From Urechis unicinctus (taxonomy: Eukaryota > Annelida > Polychaeta > Xenopneusta > Urechidae), in NCBI GenBank assembly GCA_034190875.2, contig CM067351.1:2489510-2553509 (forward strand): DNA of 64,000 nt. Direction: 5' to 3'. Shown one piece after another: positions 37,901 to 51,002 of the stretch (positions within the stretch are counted from its first letter, which is position 1; each line of letters opens with the position of its first letter). Position numbers and translations under genes: made by a program. Under the pieces are notes generated by a model. The model saw nothing but the letters and a program-made list of their open reading frames with translations. It searched no databases and was not told the DNA's origin.

Positions 37901-40900
37901 CAGATATTCTTCTCTGTTAAAACGGCAACACAGTTAAGTTTGAGCTCTATCAAGTGACCATTGTTGCTGGCCGAATATATCTTAAACATGAGGCAGAGAC
38001 GTACAAAGCATTAGCTGATTTTGAATATTAAGTCAGTATAATAAAAACACGTTGATACCAGCCATCGCAGACTGAGATTGTGGGCACATTGGAATTATGT
38101 TTTGATCAATTATCGGGCGGCCCATACTCATTATAATAAAGCTCTTAAGCAATTCTAATATTAACATGCCTTTGTGATTGCCACGGGCCGATCTTGTCTT
38201 TCCATGCATGTGTTTCATCGACAATGGCCTAATCCATGCATCGAAGCATTGCCAATCAAGCCGCTTAATATGCATTTTAGTGGACCTCAGGGAATACCGC
38301 TTCCCTTTTGTCTAGTTGCATAAAAGCCCTAATTAAATTCATGAAAAATAAACATAGGTACCATACCGGCATCATCACTTTGAAAACTGCCTTCCAACGT
38401 TGTTGAATAAAATATGCAGATGATGTGCAAGTGCTCCCCACGACTACTTCCGCACATTTCAATCATTATTTGGTATCATTCATCTGTTCTCAGCAACATA
38501 TACGCACAGACATCTACAGTATGCCGTGTCTGAGCTATTCACCATCCCATGAAAAACGAAAAACAGAGCATCAGAGAGTCAGGATCGTTTTTCTCTTATA
38601 TACAATGTACCGGAAATAGCAGTAGGCGCGAACACCATCTAGTAACTTGTACACAAGAGTAGCATGTTTGGAACGAATAGAATAGCAATTTGCTCGACAG
38701 CTATTTGGGCAAAACTGAAGGTATAACCGCTAACAGAGAATTGGGATAATTCGATGGCCCTAGTAAGTCATTAATCAGAAAAAGGGCCTTTTTAAACCAA
38801 CACGTTTTTGACGATCCGTTTGTATTATCCAGGCTCCATATCATCTAAATTAACGCTTTTATGTTGTGAAGATTACTTTCTATACTGATATACTATCCAA
38901 CTCTGTCACGCCTAATGTATTTGTAATACGCTATCTATTGTGTACTTGTTTAAGGACAGACTTTCGTACAAAGCACTATGTATTGGTGAAAGCTGTTTGG
39001 ATGTGGGTGACGGCATTCATATGTATGACTGCGTGTAATATTTGCTTCGCGAGCTCAAAATAACAAATCCTCTAATACTAACAAATTGGTTTCAAATCCC
39101 ATGTTCATATATCGCAGTAACCTTACAATTCTCTTTAATAAAGTTGCGTTCTGAAAAAAACAGCTTACGCCGGAGCCATCGGTGTCATTGCGGTATCATT
39201 CTAGCATATCTTGATGCGCAATTTGTGACGTCAGTGTATACAGATATTGACTTAATATTATATCCGTGGTGATATGTTACTATGAAAAGGGCAAAATAGC
39301 TAGAAATGGTTCATAATTCATAGTTTATTATTGGTGTATTATTCATTATTATTTCATGTCAATTAAAAATCTCTTTGAATGATTTGTATCAGATTTCGCT
39401 GCCAGTGTTTGATTAGGGTTCGACCATCCGGGTACTGTGAGATTATACATCATGTTCGGTATCGCAGTGTGTTATAGCACTGAACAGATGGCTTATTATA
39501 AATACGTCAAATGGTTAGCCGTTTGCAATCACGGTTACAGACCAATCAACCTATTACTCTAAGCCATTTATTATGGCTTCAAAATGAACATGATACGATT
39601 GTGCGGGCGAGAATACCTCACTTTGTGGTTTGGTGACCCTTCGTTATGTCTTCACGTTTTCTGAATATGCAATAGTGAGCATGTCCAAATGAGAAAACAA
39701 CCCATATGTCAGTTGACAATTTCTCGTAACTAGGAATCTACAAATACCACATAGTTGTGATAGAACATATGTTTCCATTTGTGTCGATTCCCCCATTGAT
39801 ATTGCAGTTACTTTGACCTTGTCTTTAAAATATGTTGAGGATACAAGAGTCTATTGAGTAATGATTACAATCTCAGTTGAAGGTTCAACAGACTACAAAC
39901 GTGAGTGAAACACGTGTTTATTGACATTAACTCGACCATGGTATTTATTGCAAATACCTGGTAATAAAATATGGTGACAAATTATACAAGGAGCATGACA
40001 GATCCGAACTTGTTGCAGTACGTGTTGCGGGAAAGATAGTACGGGCTAATAAGCCAATGCTGGTTAGCTTCACCGTGCCCGACATCATGTTCGTTACTCA
40101 TTACCCTCGACCTTTGGCAGTGATCCTAATGTGATCCTTGAGGAGTAACATCTCATGGAAGGTGACTTGCAATTGCTGAGCCGAACGCCCTAGCCCAAAA
40201 TTGTAATACGCTACATCTTTGCAACATTACCATCGACATGCAATGCGTTTAGCTTCATAATATTTTCCCTAAATCCTGGTTTATGGGACAACATCACCTA
40301 CAAACGGTAGACAAGGGAACATGGACGTGTCACAAATACCACCTATATTCATAATGAATTTATTCCGATTACTTGAGATTATATGGCTTGGTATTCTTAG
40401 CCTGTATGTAGTAATGCCAAAGCATCAGCTAGCAACTTTTCAGATGAATGGGACCTACTCCAGAGGCAAATAATTGTTTAATTCCGCGTGACAGCAGAAT
40501 AGAAGCATCATGTCATTGCCAATAAAATAATACTAAGCTAATGATGCAGCAATATGAAAGTTTAAATTCTATCTGGTCGAAATATTATTATTCAATTATG
40601 GTCATTTACTTGATTTGTATACGGTTGGTTTTGTTTATACATATTTTGGAGCACGAGATATGCCCTATGCAAGCTAACTGTACTAAGCATTGTATAATAA
40701 ACAACGAGCTATCAAACCAGTGATTGCGTGTAATTATGCTCTGGATTTATCTGGATCACTAGCCAAGGTAAACTTGGGTATAACTGCATGACGTCATTGT
40801 CGACAAGATCGAGCTGATGAACTGTGTTTTGCGTCTGCAGGGGTATTTGATAACAAAAGGCGGTGGTCATATTGGTATTTCTATAGTGTTGCTGTGAAAG

Positions 40901-41551
40901 CTAAACGTCGGTCCATAAATTACATGCCACGCATCTCAGTTTTTCATATTCAATCCAGAAATAGGCTCTTTCTCAAAACACAGAGCAATGATGCAGCATT
41001 GATTGACGTCCAGATGGACAGTTGATACCGAAGCGATAAAAAGGGAACGAAACAAACACTCACTCGTCCGATATTAGCGGCTTGGAAACAGATCTGATGG
41101 GTAAACAGAATTTTGATTTCATTCATTTCATGTTTTCGTAGATTTTGTGTTGTGATTGGTTCTGCTTGTCAGCTATGGTAGTAAATAATTATCACTATGC
41201 ATTAATAATCATTGCAGACCGCAGATAATTGTTTGAACATTTTATTACCGCAGTATATGCGCATCCTGACCCAATTATGTCAATCGACTGATAATGATGA
41301 TACGGTTTTAATACAGAGTCGTATGAAAGGTATATCCGGTTCAAATACACCCGAATAAATTTCTGTCTACAAACACAAAGAGCGAATAGGTTGGTCAATG
41401 TTTACAAAAGTGCCATTGCCGGCGATCTAATAGGTTGACGCAATCTTACCTGAGAACCGGGAGATCTTTATGGCAGCTTATAATAGAAACGTGTACATTT
41501 AACTATCATATTAAATTACAAAGGCATATAGTTACTCTTATTAAATTATAA
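35000..41551. other. Single-copy stretch with no recognisable gene
   Basis: About 6.5 kb of AT-rich sequence that I could not align to the other repeats. It contains only short ORFs (under 95 codons) without motifs, a short (CA)7 at 36,617-36,631, and no convincing exon chain. No RNA gene is recognised. Confidence 0.5.
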
Positions 41552-44500
41552 TTGCCATAAATTAGCGGTAGCTTCTGTATTTTCACCCTGTTGGTTAAAA
41601 TCAACCAAATGTTTCTTTACCAATGTGGCTCCATCGCCAATACCCTGGATGCAGAAATTTCTATTTAATCGTGCCACTGCAGTACGTTTGAATCCGAGAA
41701 ATCGACGGAATTGTAGGGCAGCGATAGGCAATCTTTACGAACATGCGAATATGTTACGTGATGAATTTATCTTGAGGCCGAAGGTGAGGATGTAGAAAGG
41801 CATCATAATTACGGTGACCTAGTCAACATCCTGGCGTGATATTTACTTCGTCAGTTTTATCAAGGTTATTTATGGTCTATGCGCTTTGGTCGTTAAACAT
41901 TCAGCTGCTCTATTTGGTTATCGTTGATTGATTTGAAGCTGCTCTTACACTGCCAAAATGAATTAATCAAGACTGGCCAGCATAGTAAGTTGTTGAATGC
42001 ATTTGTCCGCCCATTAGGTATAGTCTCATGTGAGCCGCTGTCTCCCAGTGCATCAATTCTATGCGGCGCGTTGTGTTCAACTATAAACAGTTGTTGTGGG
42101 TATAAAGATATAGTTCCAGGCCAGAGGATTTTACATAACTGATTGCGATCAAATAATGTCAGTCCTTACAAGCATTAATCAGTCAGTATTATTTTCGACT
42201 ATGTTAACATTCTGGCTACGGCAGTGGCTGTTATTTATGATAATATAATGAAATCGCACACAGTTCGTATAACTGTAAGAAACCTTCGCCATACCCCACG
42301 CACACACATGAAAACACGTTGTGTATATTTAGAATATCGTTGCAAATCCAGGCACATCATAACTCACTGGACCCCGAAATGTGGATAAGTCCTACACGTC
42401 TATTTCAATCGGTATAAAGCTTACATTTCAAACGCTTGCTTTCGCGTACACTGACTGTTGTTCATTCAACTAAACGAAACACGTTATATAAACGTTATAC
42501 CTATTCCTGTAATATTTGCCTACGTCATTGTGCGCCCCTTCTGCTATAGCTACGAGGACAATTTGATACACATCAATAGAAGAGAGTGGATGAATTGATG
42601 TCCTCAGTACTGCCATCTTGTCATTTTACAGAGAATGGCCTTGATTTCGCTAACTAACCGTCTGACAAATGGCTATACTCTGCCGATAATCCACACTGTT
42701 TGATAAGTAAAGCGACGAAGATCAAACCGAATAACTGTTTCCTTTGCCTTGAATATGCTTCTTTTTGTAGTCGCGTGGGCAAAGGTTCACTTTGACGATA
42801 TGTATTTTAGTGAGGAAATATGTGCTATTCTCAGGGACATATTTCTTTGTAATGTGGACCATGAATGCGATGCGGCACAAAACAAGATTGTTAGTGGCTC
42901 ATTATGGTGGCGTTACTTTGAAGTGAATGAATGATTAATGTAGAGCTTCGATTGTTTTTATTTTGACAAGAAGTTAGATTAGCATCGACCCCCGGTGATA
43001 TCCCCTTAAATGGCATTCACATCAACACATGCTCAACGCCACCGAAGCATCATCACTTCATACACTCAAGATGTATTGCCCATCAATGACAGTTCATGAC
43101 GTCTTATGACCAAACACCGCGATTGTGTGTTGCGTGGCGCGCTTACACTTATTGTCGTACAGAGGGTTTGGTGATAAGTCTATCACTTGGAATGACGTGG
43201 GCTTTTTTGTTAGCAAAGAAGTTGGGATGGTATCGGAACCGTATATAGAGTGGGTGTTTGCAATGGAGGGGGTAAAGTGAGTGAGTGGGGGTGTGCGTGT
43301 GGTTATGTTTGCACATCTAACTGATTAAGTGGGCGATTGAATGAGTGAGCGTCTGAGTGGTTGGTTATAAGACCGGCTGCATTAAGTGTGTCCCTATAAT
43401 CATGGAATATGTTCTTACGACCGACAGCAGTGGATTCGCTCTTCCTTTCCTTTTGCTTTGTAGGACATATTTAACCTTTCTGACATATCAACACATCTTA
43501 GCTCAGTAAATATAACAAGTTGTGCACTGGATATAATTTTTCCTATGCTACAGCAAACGAAATGTTTTAGCAATATTTGACATTCACTGGTTATATTTAC
43601 AGAAATTGAGTGGCAGACAAATCTGTCCTAAATGATCTATTTACGCAGCAGTGTAACGATATGCCGGGCGCCATATTGTTGAGTTGTGCTAATGCACCTC
43701 AAACAAGCATGTTATTTCGGCATGCAATATAGTTTGCGACAGAGTGTCATTTCAACAGCTGTCCATAACGCATGCTTTCTGCATCCGTCCCTGCAGATTC
43801 GGAACTGCTAACGGAAATGAACGCCAACTGTGCAAAATATAAACCTTGCCCGTCATCTGGTATGATTGTCGTGGCAGTCAGGTTGCTGACCACTTGATAT
43901 CACAATGACCGTCATAATTATGACCGCACTTATATGTCTTATATGATTTACAATAATTCGGATTGCTATGCCGCTACATTATCGTGATATTTATCTTAAC
44001 CTTGCACCCTTTGTTGCCCGTTATTCGGCAATCACTGATTATGCTTGGATTCACCAAGCACGTAAACTTCACTACGATATATATGATAGAGTCGATAGTG
44101 TGGGGCAACCATCGAGCCATTCATGTATTAGTACTTTAAAGCAAATGTTGAGTGTCAAGCATTTGATGATTTGTTAATACAATTATTCTGTTACAAGGTC
44201 AAGGTGTACATGAACACACAATAATTACAATACAACTTACGTGAAATTAAAGCTTCATTAAAAGGGCATACTTGTTCGCCGGCAGACAAATTTAGTGCCC
44301 ATAAACACCAGTATCATATGCATCTCGTAACTGCGAAAATTGTTATGTCACATGAACGTTGATAGTTTTTATGGGGGCACAGTCGCCTCAATGAATTAGA
44401 AGACTCCATTTATTTGGCATTAGCTGCTAGATCATGGTGTTATTCTTATACTTGGATATTACCTATGTATGTGATGTTCATATTTTACTCCGCTTTGCTA

Positions 44501-45585
44501 AATGACATATTTATCAGTGCCACTAGAATTTCGTAAAATAAAAACATATCAGTTCGAGTGTTTAGGCGTCGTTAAACTCATCGCCATCTTTTCCAAAAAC
44601 TATGGCGTCTATCAAACATCTATAGGCATTTTAGTTGACAACGATGCCACTAACATCATTTCGCGATTTAGGGATTTAATTCCATTCTCCCATAACTAAG
44701 GAAAAACTATACAAAGAGAAAATGCAGCATGGACATTCAGCTTCATTGTCAATAGTCTCACGGATACGCGGTGTATGTTAACCTAATATGATTATTGTAC
44801 ATAAACATTGTACATGGCGAGCCTTCTTCAGTCTGGGCGAAGTAGGAATGCTGCAGTTGTGGATAGCTTAATGTTTACAGTCACGCTACTATGACCCCTT
44901 ATTGGCTGCACTTTTGCAAACAACACTGATGATGGGGATGTTCATCCTGACCTTATTCTACATGACCATTGAGGTTTGATATCACTGAAAACTATCTGTA
45001 AGCCCCATCAGAACTACACGGGGACATAGTGTCACCAGGGACACCGAATGCGAGTACTGGAACTTGTTGCCGAGATGTACACGGACAATAACATGGAATT
45101 TGAAGAAGTGTTGTGAAAAACATTATATTGCTTGAATCCATAGTCTATTTTGCTCTAAGTATGACCATATTCGAAAGATAGATGTTTAAGTACCCTGCTG
45201 CTCGAATGGTACCTGTGCTTTAGCCGATGCTGGGTTATTACTTAACAGCTATGTTGGAATGGGCTTGTCCTGAACAAATCTGTGTAAATAGACAACGAAA
45301 GTTATGTGATAGCAAACCTTCTTAAAGGGGTTATGCCTGCATGTCCTCTGGTATGTTTGCTAGTATTGTACGAACAGGCAACCTTGTTTCCTTTGCATAT
45401 CGACTGTGGCAAACACATTGACGTTTGCTCGAAAGGCAGGAGTAGTGATATTAAAGGAGAAATGCCTACGCGGTTCTGCTTTGCCAAAGAAATGTTGCCT
45501 GCAATGATACAAGTGTGAACCATAAATAGGAAAGAAACCACACAAGGAGTTGGAATAGACATCAAGTCTGCAATAATTTCACAAG

Positions 45586-45648
45586 GTGGTAATTATCAAT
45601 GAAGGGACTGTTCCAGATGACTGGAAATGTGCCTATATTACATCAGTG
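45586..45648 (+). pseudogene. Scrap of a non-LTR retrotransposon reverse transcriptase (D1)
   Basis: The frame gives VIINEGTVPDDWKCAYITS. This matches the conserved stretch upstream of RT motif 1 in CR1/Jockey-like elements, where G-x-V-P-x-x-W-K-x-A-x-I-T-P is typical. Only about 20 codons are recognisable; the expected following block (basic residues and YRPIS) is absent and no flanking RT is visible. A very old fragment. Confidence 0.5.
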
Positions 45649-46220
45649 TTACTGCCGGCAATCCAGCTTAACAGCCGTCGTAGGCATAATGTTAGAAACA
45701 TTGGACGGTGGCAAACCCAGAACAGCATAACATTTCTGATTATCCAAGAAAATTTGAGTAAAGGTTTTTGAGGCGATCGTTAAAAAGAAAACAAAATTAT
45801 CAAAATACGAAACAATACAGTGATTCCAAATGAATGGACCTCTAAAGCAAATACAAATCTTTTTTCCGTCCTACAAAGTTGTAAATAATACATTTGATAA
45901 ATATCTTGTGTTTTTTGAAAAAAAAGTTTCAAAAGCCAATACTTCAAGTTAATGCTTAAACATCAATATTCCAATTATAAAACAGTAACATTACATATAT
46001 GTAAAATGCTATCTCGAATAAAGAGAGGGCGGTATGAGTTGCGTAATGTAACATAAATACTTGATGTGTTCTGACCATGTCAATTTGTTGTCTTTTACCA
46101 CAAATATGATTAAATATTATTCACTCTTTTGTACAAATTAGTCTTGAATGTGAAAACCATACAATTTGTTATTCAAAATTGTTTTGAATGATTATCTGCA
46201 TATGTAAAATCGTTCATATT

Positions 46221-46546
<326 letters not shown>

Positions 46547-46553
46547 AATATTT

Positions 46554-46612
46554 CAACCCATTCTCGAGCTTACACCCTCAACCATTGGATAGTGGTCACT
46601 TCGCCTTACATT
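46554..46612 (+). repeat. Left TIR of the 11.4 kb transposon
   Basis: Begins CAACCCATTCTCGAGCTTAC directly after the AATATTT duplication. It pairs with 57,932-57,990. A subterminal motif AGTGTAAGGA recurs at 46,617-46,635 and near 46,690. Confidence 0.9.
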
Positions 46613-46759
46613 AGCACCCATTGGGTAGTGTAAGGAGGCCTCGCTGTGCCTATGCCCGACAGCCTTTCATAAACTACCGCACGTAGGAGAGTGTAAGGAG
46701 AACGGTTTGGCATGGGGCGTGAAATAAGGAAGGATCCCTTTTTACCGAGCTGCATCAGC

Positions 46760-46786
46760 CCAAGATGGCGGACATACGGTCAGGTG
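46760..46786 (+). promoter_or_regulatory. Start region of the KDZ-like gene with a YY1-like site over the ATG
   Basis: CCAAGATGGCGGAC closely matches the YY1 consensus AAGATGGCGGC, which in animals often overlaps the start codon of a gene. The ATG at 46,767 opens a 19 nt coding exon that ends at a GTGAGG donor. Function is inferred from the motif and its position about 210 bases from the element's left end. Confidence 0.5.
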
Positions 46787-49700
46787 AGGATGCTTCGATG
46801 TTTTAATTGTTATTAAATCGTCAATTATGTACACTAACCGAAGATGGACTCAGGTGTAAGCACCATGAAACTTTTCAAAGGGCACTTGTAGTAATATTTG
46901 TTCCATTCTTTAATGTTATAGTCACTTGTTTCATATTTACACGCTCTCTATCTTAGGTTACGCAATATATTTCGATCAGTGGAAGTGGTTGTCTTGTTTA
47001 TATTACCGTCGTGTGCGGCTAGGGAAGGGGGGCTTTGCTTCCCGCAAACGTTTATGTCATGCCTATATTATCGACAATCTGATATGATGATATGGAAATG
47101 TATCAGCAACTAGGCAAAGAATCTCAACCTCTGACAGCTCTGCTCTATTTACTACTTTCGATCTCACATCCGAGCTTTAGAGGCGAAGCGCAGCCAGTCA
47201 AATTACGGAGCTTCTGAAGTCCAAACGACCGATGAACTCACTAAAAACTTACCAAAGCCCTCCAAGCAAAACAATTTGTGACAAAATGCAAGATTATATC
47301 ACAAAATTACACGAGGACTGTTTATATTACTACAGTTTTGTCTACTTGTTCTGTTTGAGCACTAAAATACGTAGCCGCGCACGACGGTAGTATAAAAATA
47401 TGTAAATAAGAGTCGTCCACGGCTGTAAAATACGGCACATCATGAAACTTAGTTAAAAAAAACAACATGGTTGACTCCCATAATGCAACATAACTGCGTT
47501 AATTCTCGTTCATGTTTTCGATTGCACGATAGCCATGTTGGACAACAATTTTAAAATTGTGTTGGATTTCGTTGATTCTGTTGATTAGAAGTATGACTGT
47601 TGTTGGACACTAGGCAAGATTGATGATAAGACATTTGTTGATATGAAAATGTATATTTTTTTAACTGTCCCTTGTCTGTGTTGCGAGAAGGAGCAAATTT
47701 GCTTATAACGCTCACGATTCTGCATACGGACCGTCGCCTCTTAGGTGGCATCAGATCATCAAAACACCCGGGTTGAGTTGCCTTGCCTAATCAGCAACCA
47801 CCTCCTCTTTGTTCGTTGGTAGTTTGGGGGGGTTCCTGTGGCAGTTGTACAGGCTGTTAATTGATAGCATTATCGATAGCTATAGACAGGACAACGAAAT
47901 CGGTGAGGAGACGTAAGTTGAGAGAAAGCTAAATAAACTGAATTTGATGTTTGTTTTAGCACTTTTGAAGGCTAGAATTTCTGCAGATACAAAAATATAT
48001 GTGAAACTTTTGTTTAAATGCAGACCCTGAGAAGGCATTTGATAAAGCCGCTGCTAAATTACTCAAAGCACTTTGCCCAGCTAGGGCAAAATCTTCCCGT
48101 CTTATTGTTAACTCTCCACTGAGGAGTACCTCTGGTATAATACCACATGGAGTGAAGCGCAAGCAAACCTCAGCTTCTTCAGCCAGACTAAATAATTATG
48201 GTACCTTTGTTAATTATGAAATATTCCAGAAAAATTAATTTCACAAAATTTACTGATCTCTAAGAACACATTCATGTGCATCCTTTGCTTGTGTTACAAA
48301 CAGTTGATACACTTACTTCCGTAGAGGCCCTTCTACAGGAAAATCCTATCGGTAAGATCATGATATTTGTGGAGAGTTGCTACTGCATTTTTTATGTTCA
48401 ACAAAAATTAAACATGAATTAGTAGTTATAGTGATAGAGGGTTAATTTATATGGAGTTATCTTCTGACGATAGATGTTAACTGTGTGAAGGAGACGATTT
48501 AGTTTCTGACATTTGGAAAAACTACAGCCAATTATCTGACCCAAGCTCAAGATGACCATGATGATAGTAAGCTGACCGATTGGCAAAAGCGAAAACTGGA
48601 AAGCCAAAATCTTTGGGAGACCCAAAGGCAATCGGTAGTTGACTCATTGCTAGCAAACATGGCACCATCTGCTCAAGAGCCTGAATGTTGCCTGTGTGCA
48701 AATCCATCAAAACTACAGTAATGTTACGCAAGTAATATTGTAATATCTATCTATGAATGACCTTTTGTGCACTAATGTGTAACTCTCATATTCAGGTTTC
48801 TCCAGTGCCAGATGTTTATGTGTGAGGACCATGACAAGCCTAACACCTTTGTGAAGGATGCCATGACAGGGAATGGTTTCATCTTGATTTCTACTACCCA
48901 CTCCCCACGGAGATGCCAGAAGATAATCCCAAGGCAGGATATAATCATTCAAATCAATTCCACTATACTGAATAGATTGATATTTTTGCAACAGGGTACC
49001 TGAGAAACTTTTGCCAAAATACTGCAGTTAGTGTGCTTATTCTGCCTACACTGACAGTGCGGTTTTATATATATGTCTAGTGAAAGAATAATAACTAATA
49101 TTATATTTTGGAGCACAAAAATAACAAATGTTTAAAGGTTATCTATATAAGATGCTATAACAAAACTTACTTTCATTGGATCATTGTAACCACAGTTTTC
49201 ACAAATGAAATTTGGCAAGTGAAGATCATATCTCCCTGCAAATGCACATTGGAAAAAGTCACAATATGTTATTGTAGCATGTTATATGGAAGATTTGAAC
49301 ATAAGCGTAATGCATTGTGCACTTAAATGCAAGAAAAGTTCACATTACAGCTAAGAAGGTATGAGATTTATGGTATATATTTGGTTGATGAACTTATTTA
49401 TAAGTATGTAGTGCCCTTTAAACAGCATCGTTAAAATGAAATTGTATTTATTATAAATATTATGTTCCCAGTCTTATGGTGAAGAACAGCACAAGTTCTG
49501 AAAGTGAGCTTGTTAAACAGGGCCAAGTCCTACAAAAAGATCCATAACAAGTGTCAGGCAAGATGTGGAGCTGACGATGACTAGTATTATGAAACACAAG
49601 ATGCTCATTGAAAGGAAGGCTGGTAATTATTCATATTTCACTTAGACCTCCAAATTTTGTGGCCATAAGGATCAAATACTTTTGTATCTGTGTACTAGAC

Positions 49701-50350
49701 AGCAGCAAAAGCGCACAGGTCATAGGACAAAACTCTCTGCAGAACGCCAACGATGGTCAGAGCTCCTAACAAGTTACAATTGCCTTGCCACAATCTTGCA
49801 TGTCCCTCTTCTCAAGGGTGTTCCTGAGAGTCAAGACTCTTTGCTATGGCTGAGGGTTAGCAGTTCTTGTATCTGATATGCCCTTGCAAAATCGATTTTG
49901 AATTATATTCACATTCGATTCTTAATGAATTGTGACAGAACAGATACCTCTTAAAAAACCCGAGCTCTGGTTGAGCAGTGGCTTCGCCTGCAATGCTTCA
50001 AAGAAGAAAGGAAACAGCTGGCAAATGAAGTCAACATCTACTTGACCAACTACAAATTCACAGCAGAAATCTGGCAGACATGAACCAATTACAGTCAAGT
50101 ATGAATTATTTCTAACATAATTTAATATCCTTATATAAAACTCCAGACTGTTTACCATTAATAATATGTCTGTACATTTCTCCAGGCATGGAGACAGAAT
50201 TCGTGGCAACAGCAGGCAAGCTTGCAATCCTACAGAGGCACCACCATGACATAAACATGCATGAAAAGAATGCTCTTCCTGGCTATTGCTCAAGCAGTTG
50301 GCAATTCTGGGATAAGTACAGATATATATGTCAATGGTATAACAGAACCT
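46767..50350 (+). pseudogene. KDZ (Kyakuja-Dileera-Zisupton)-like transposase relative, catalytic core missing
   Basis: Six exons join in frame: 46,767-46,785 (MADIRS), 48,024-48,200, 48,304-48,351, 48,528-48,717, 48,796-48,995 and 49,521-49,622, all with GT-AG borders, giving about 245 codons. Exons 4-5 hold a cysteine/histidine cluster: WQKRKLESQNLWETQRQ, then ECCLCANP, FLQCQMFMCEDHD and NTFVKDAMTGNGF. This is like the zinc cluster in front of the KDZ transposase domain. Exon 6 (TKRSITSVRQDVEL), an open stretch at about 49,700-49,830 (TGHRTKLSAERQRWSELL) and 49,944-50,085 (FKEERKQLANEVNIYLTNYK) match the C-terminal helical part. The few hundred residues of catalytic core expected between are absent. 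Exon 7 does not join in phase, and exon 8 has a frameshift near 49,970. Probably an internally deleted, decayed copy. Confidence 0.55.
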
Positions 50351-50996
50351 CCCGTGTCATCATATTCTGAATATGGGTCTGATGTATAGAAGTCTTATCT
50401 CCTAAGAAGTTACATTACTTGAAATTTCAAAAACCAATAATACTTTGTCCAATTTAATATATTTGTGAAAGTAACTGTACATGTATGTATTGTTTTAATC
50501 TTTTTATATATACTACATGTAATGAGCACAACATTTAAAAAACTGTACTCATTAACAGGCAACTGTATTACGCCATATCTTTTGGAAATAATTACATGCA
50601 CTTGAATGATTTGATTGCTGGCACTGATTGTTTGTTTCTTCAGAAATTTACCATGCCCTGAGGATAAACCAATTCAGTACAATAATAGTCAATGGTAGAG
50701 CCATGGAACCCAGTGGGACACTTCTGTCAGTTATTATCACAGAGATACACAATTGTACAAGAATTGTTTTTTACGAACCAAAAATATTATCTATTGTTCA
50801 CAATGTAAATGGTATAAACATATTGATGCTTATCCCCAACATTTAAATTCTCCACTGATGGGGTTTTGAATGGTGACTCATGGCTGTATTATGTTTTATG
50901 CATGCATTGTTACTAAGTCCTTATGGTGTTCGTCATGCATTAACTAAGGTGTGTTTATCCTGGTGGAAATTGTTTGTCATCGGTTCTTTAGCTTGG

Positions 50997-51002
50997 AATA
51001 AA
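50997..51002 (+). promoter_or_regulatory. Candidate polyadenylation signal of the KDZ-like gene
   Basis: AATAAA in GCTTGGAATAAATG, downstream of the last recognisable coding stretch (about 50,350). Confidence 0.35.

Noticed and set aside
35000-41551. Short ORFs (60-95 codons) in the single-copy stretch
   Set aside because: Frequency and length are as expected by chance in AT-rich DNA; there is no motif, no paired splice signals and no second copy for comparison.
42749-42934. 61-codon ORF conserved in D1 and D2 (59,741-59,926)
   Set aside because: All four base differences I see between the copies change the amino acid, the opposite of protein constraint; conservation is explained by the recent duplication.
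47551-47751. Leftward ORF starting MPPKRRRSVC with a GTGAGC donor inside
   Set aside because: It looks like a possible gene start, but only ~1 kb of element remains to its left, it overlaps the first intron of the KDZ-like gene, and I found no following exon in phase.
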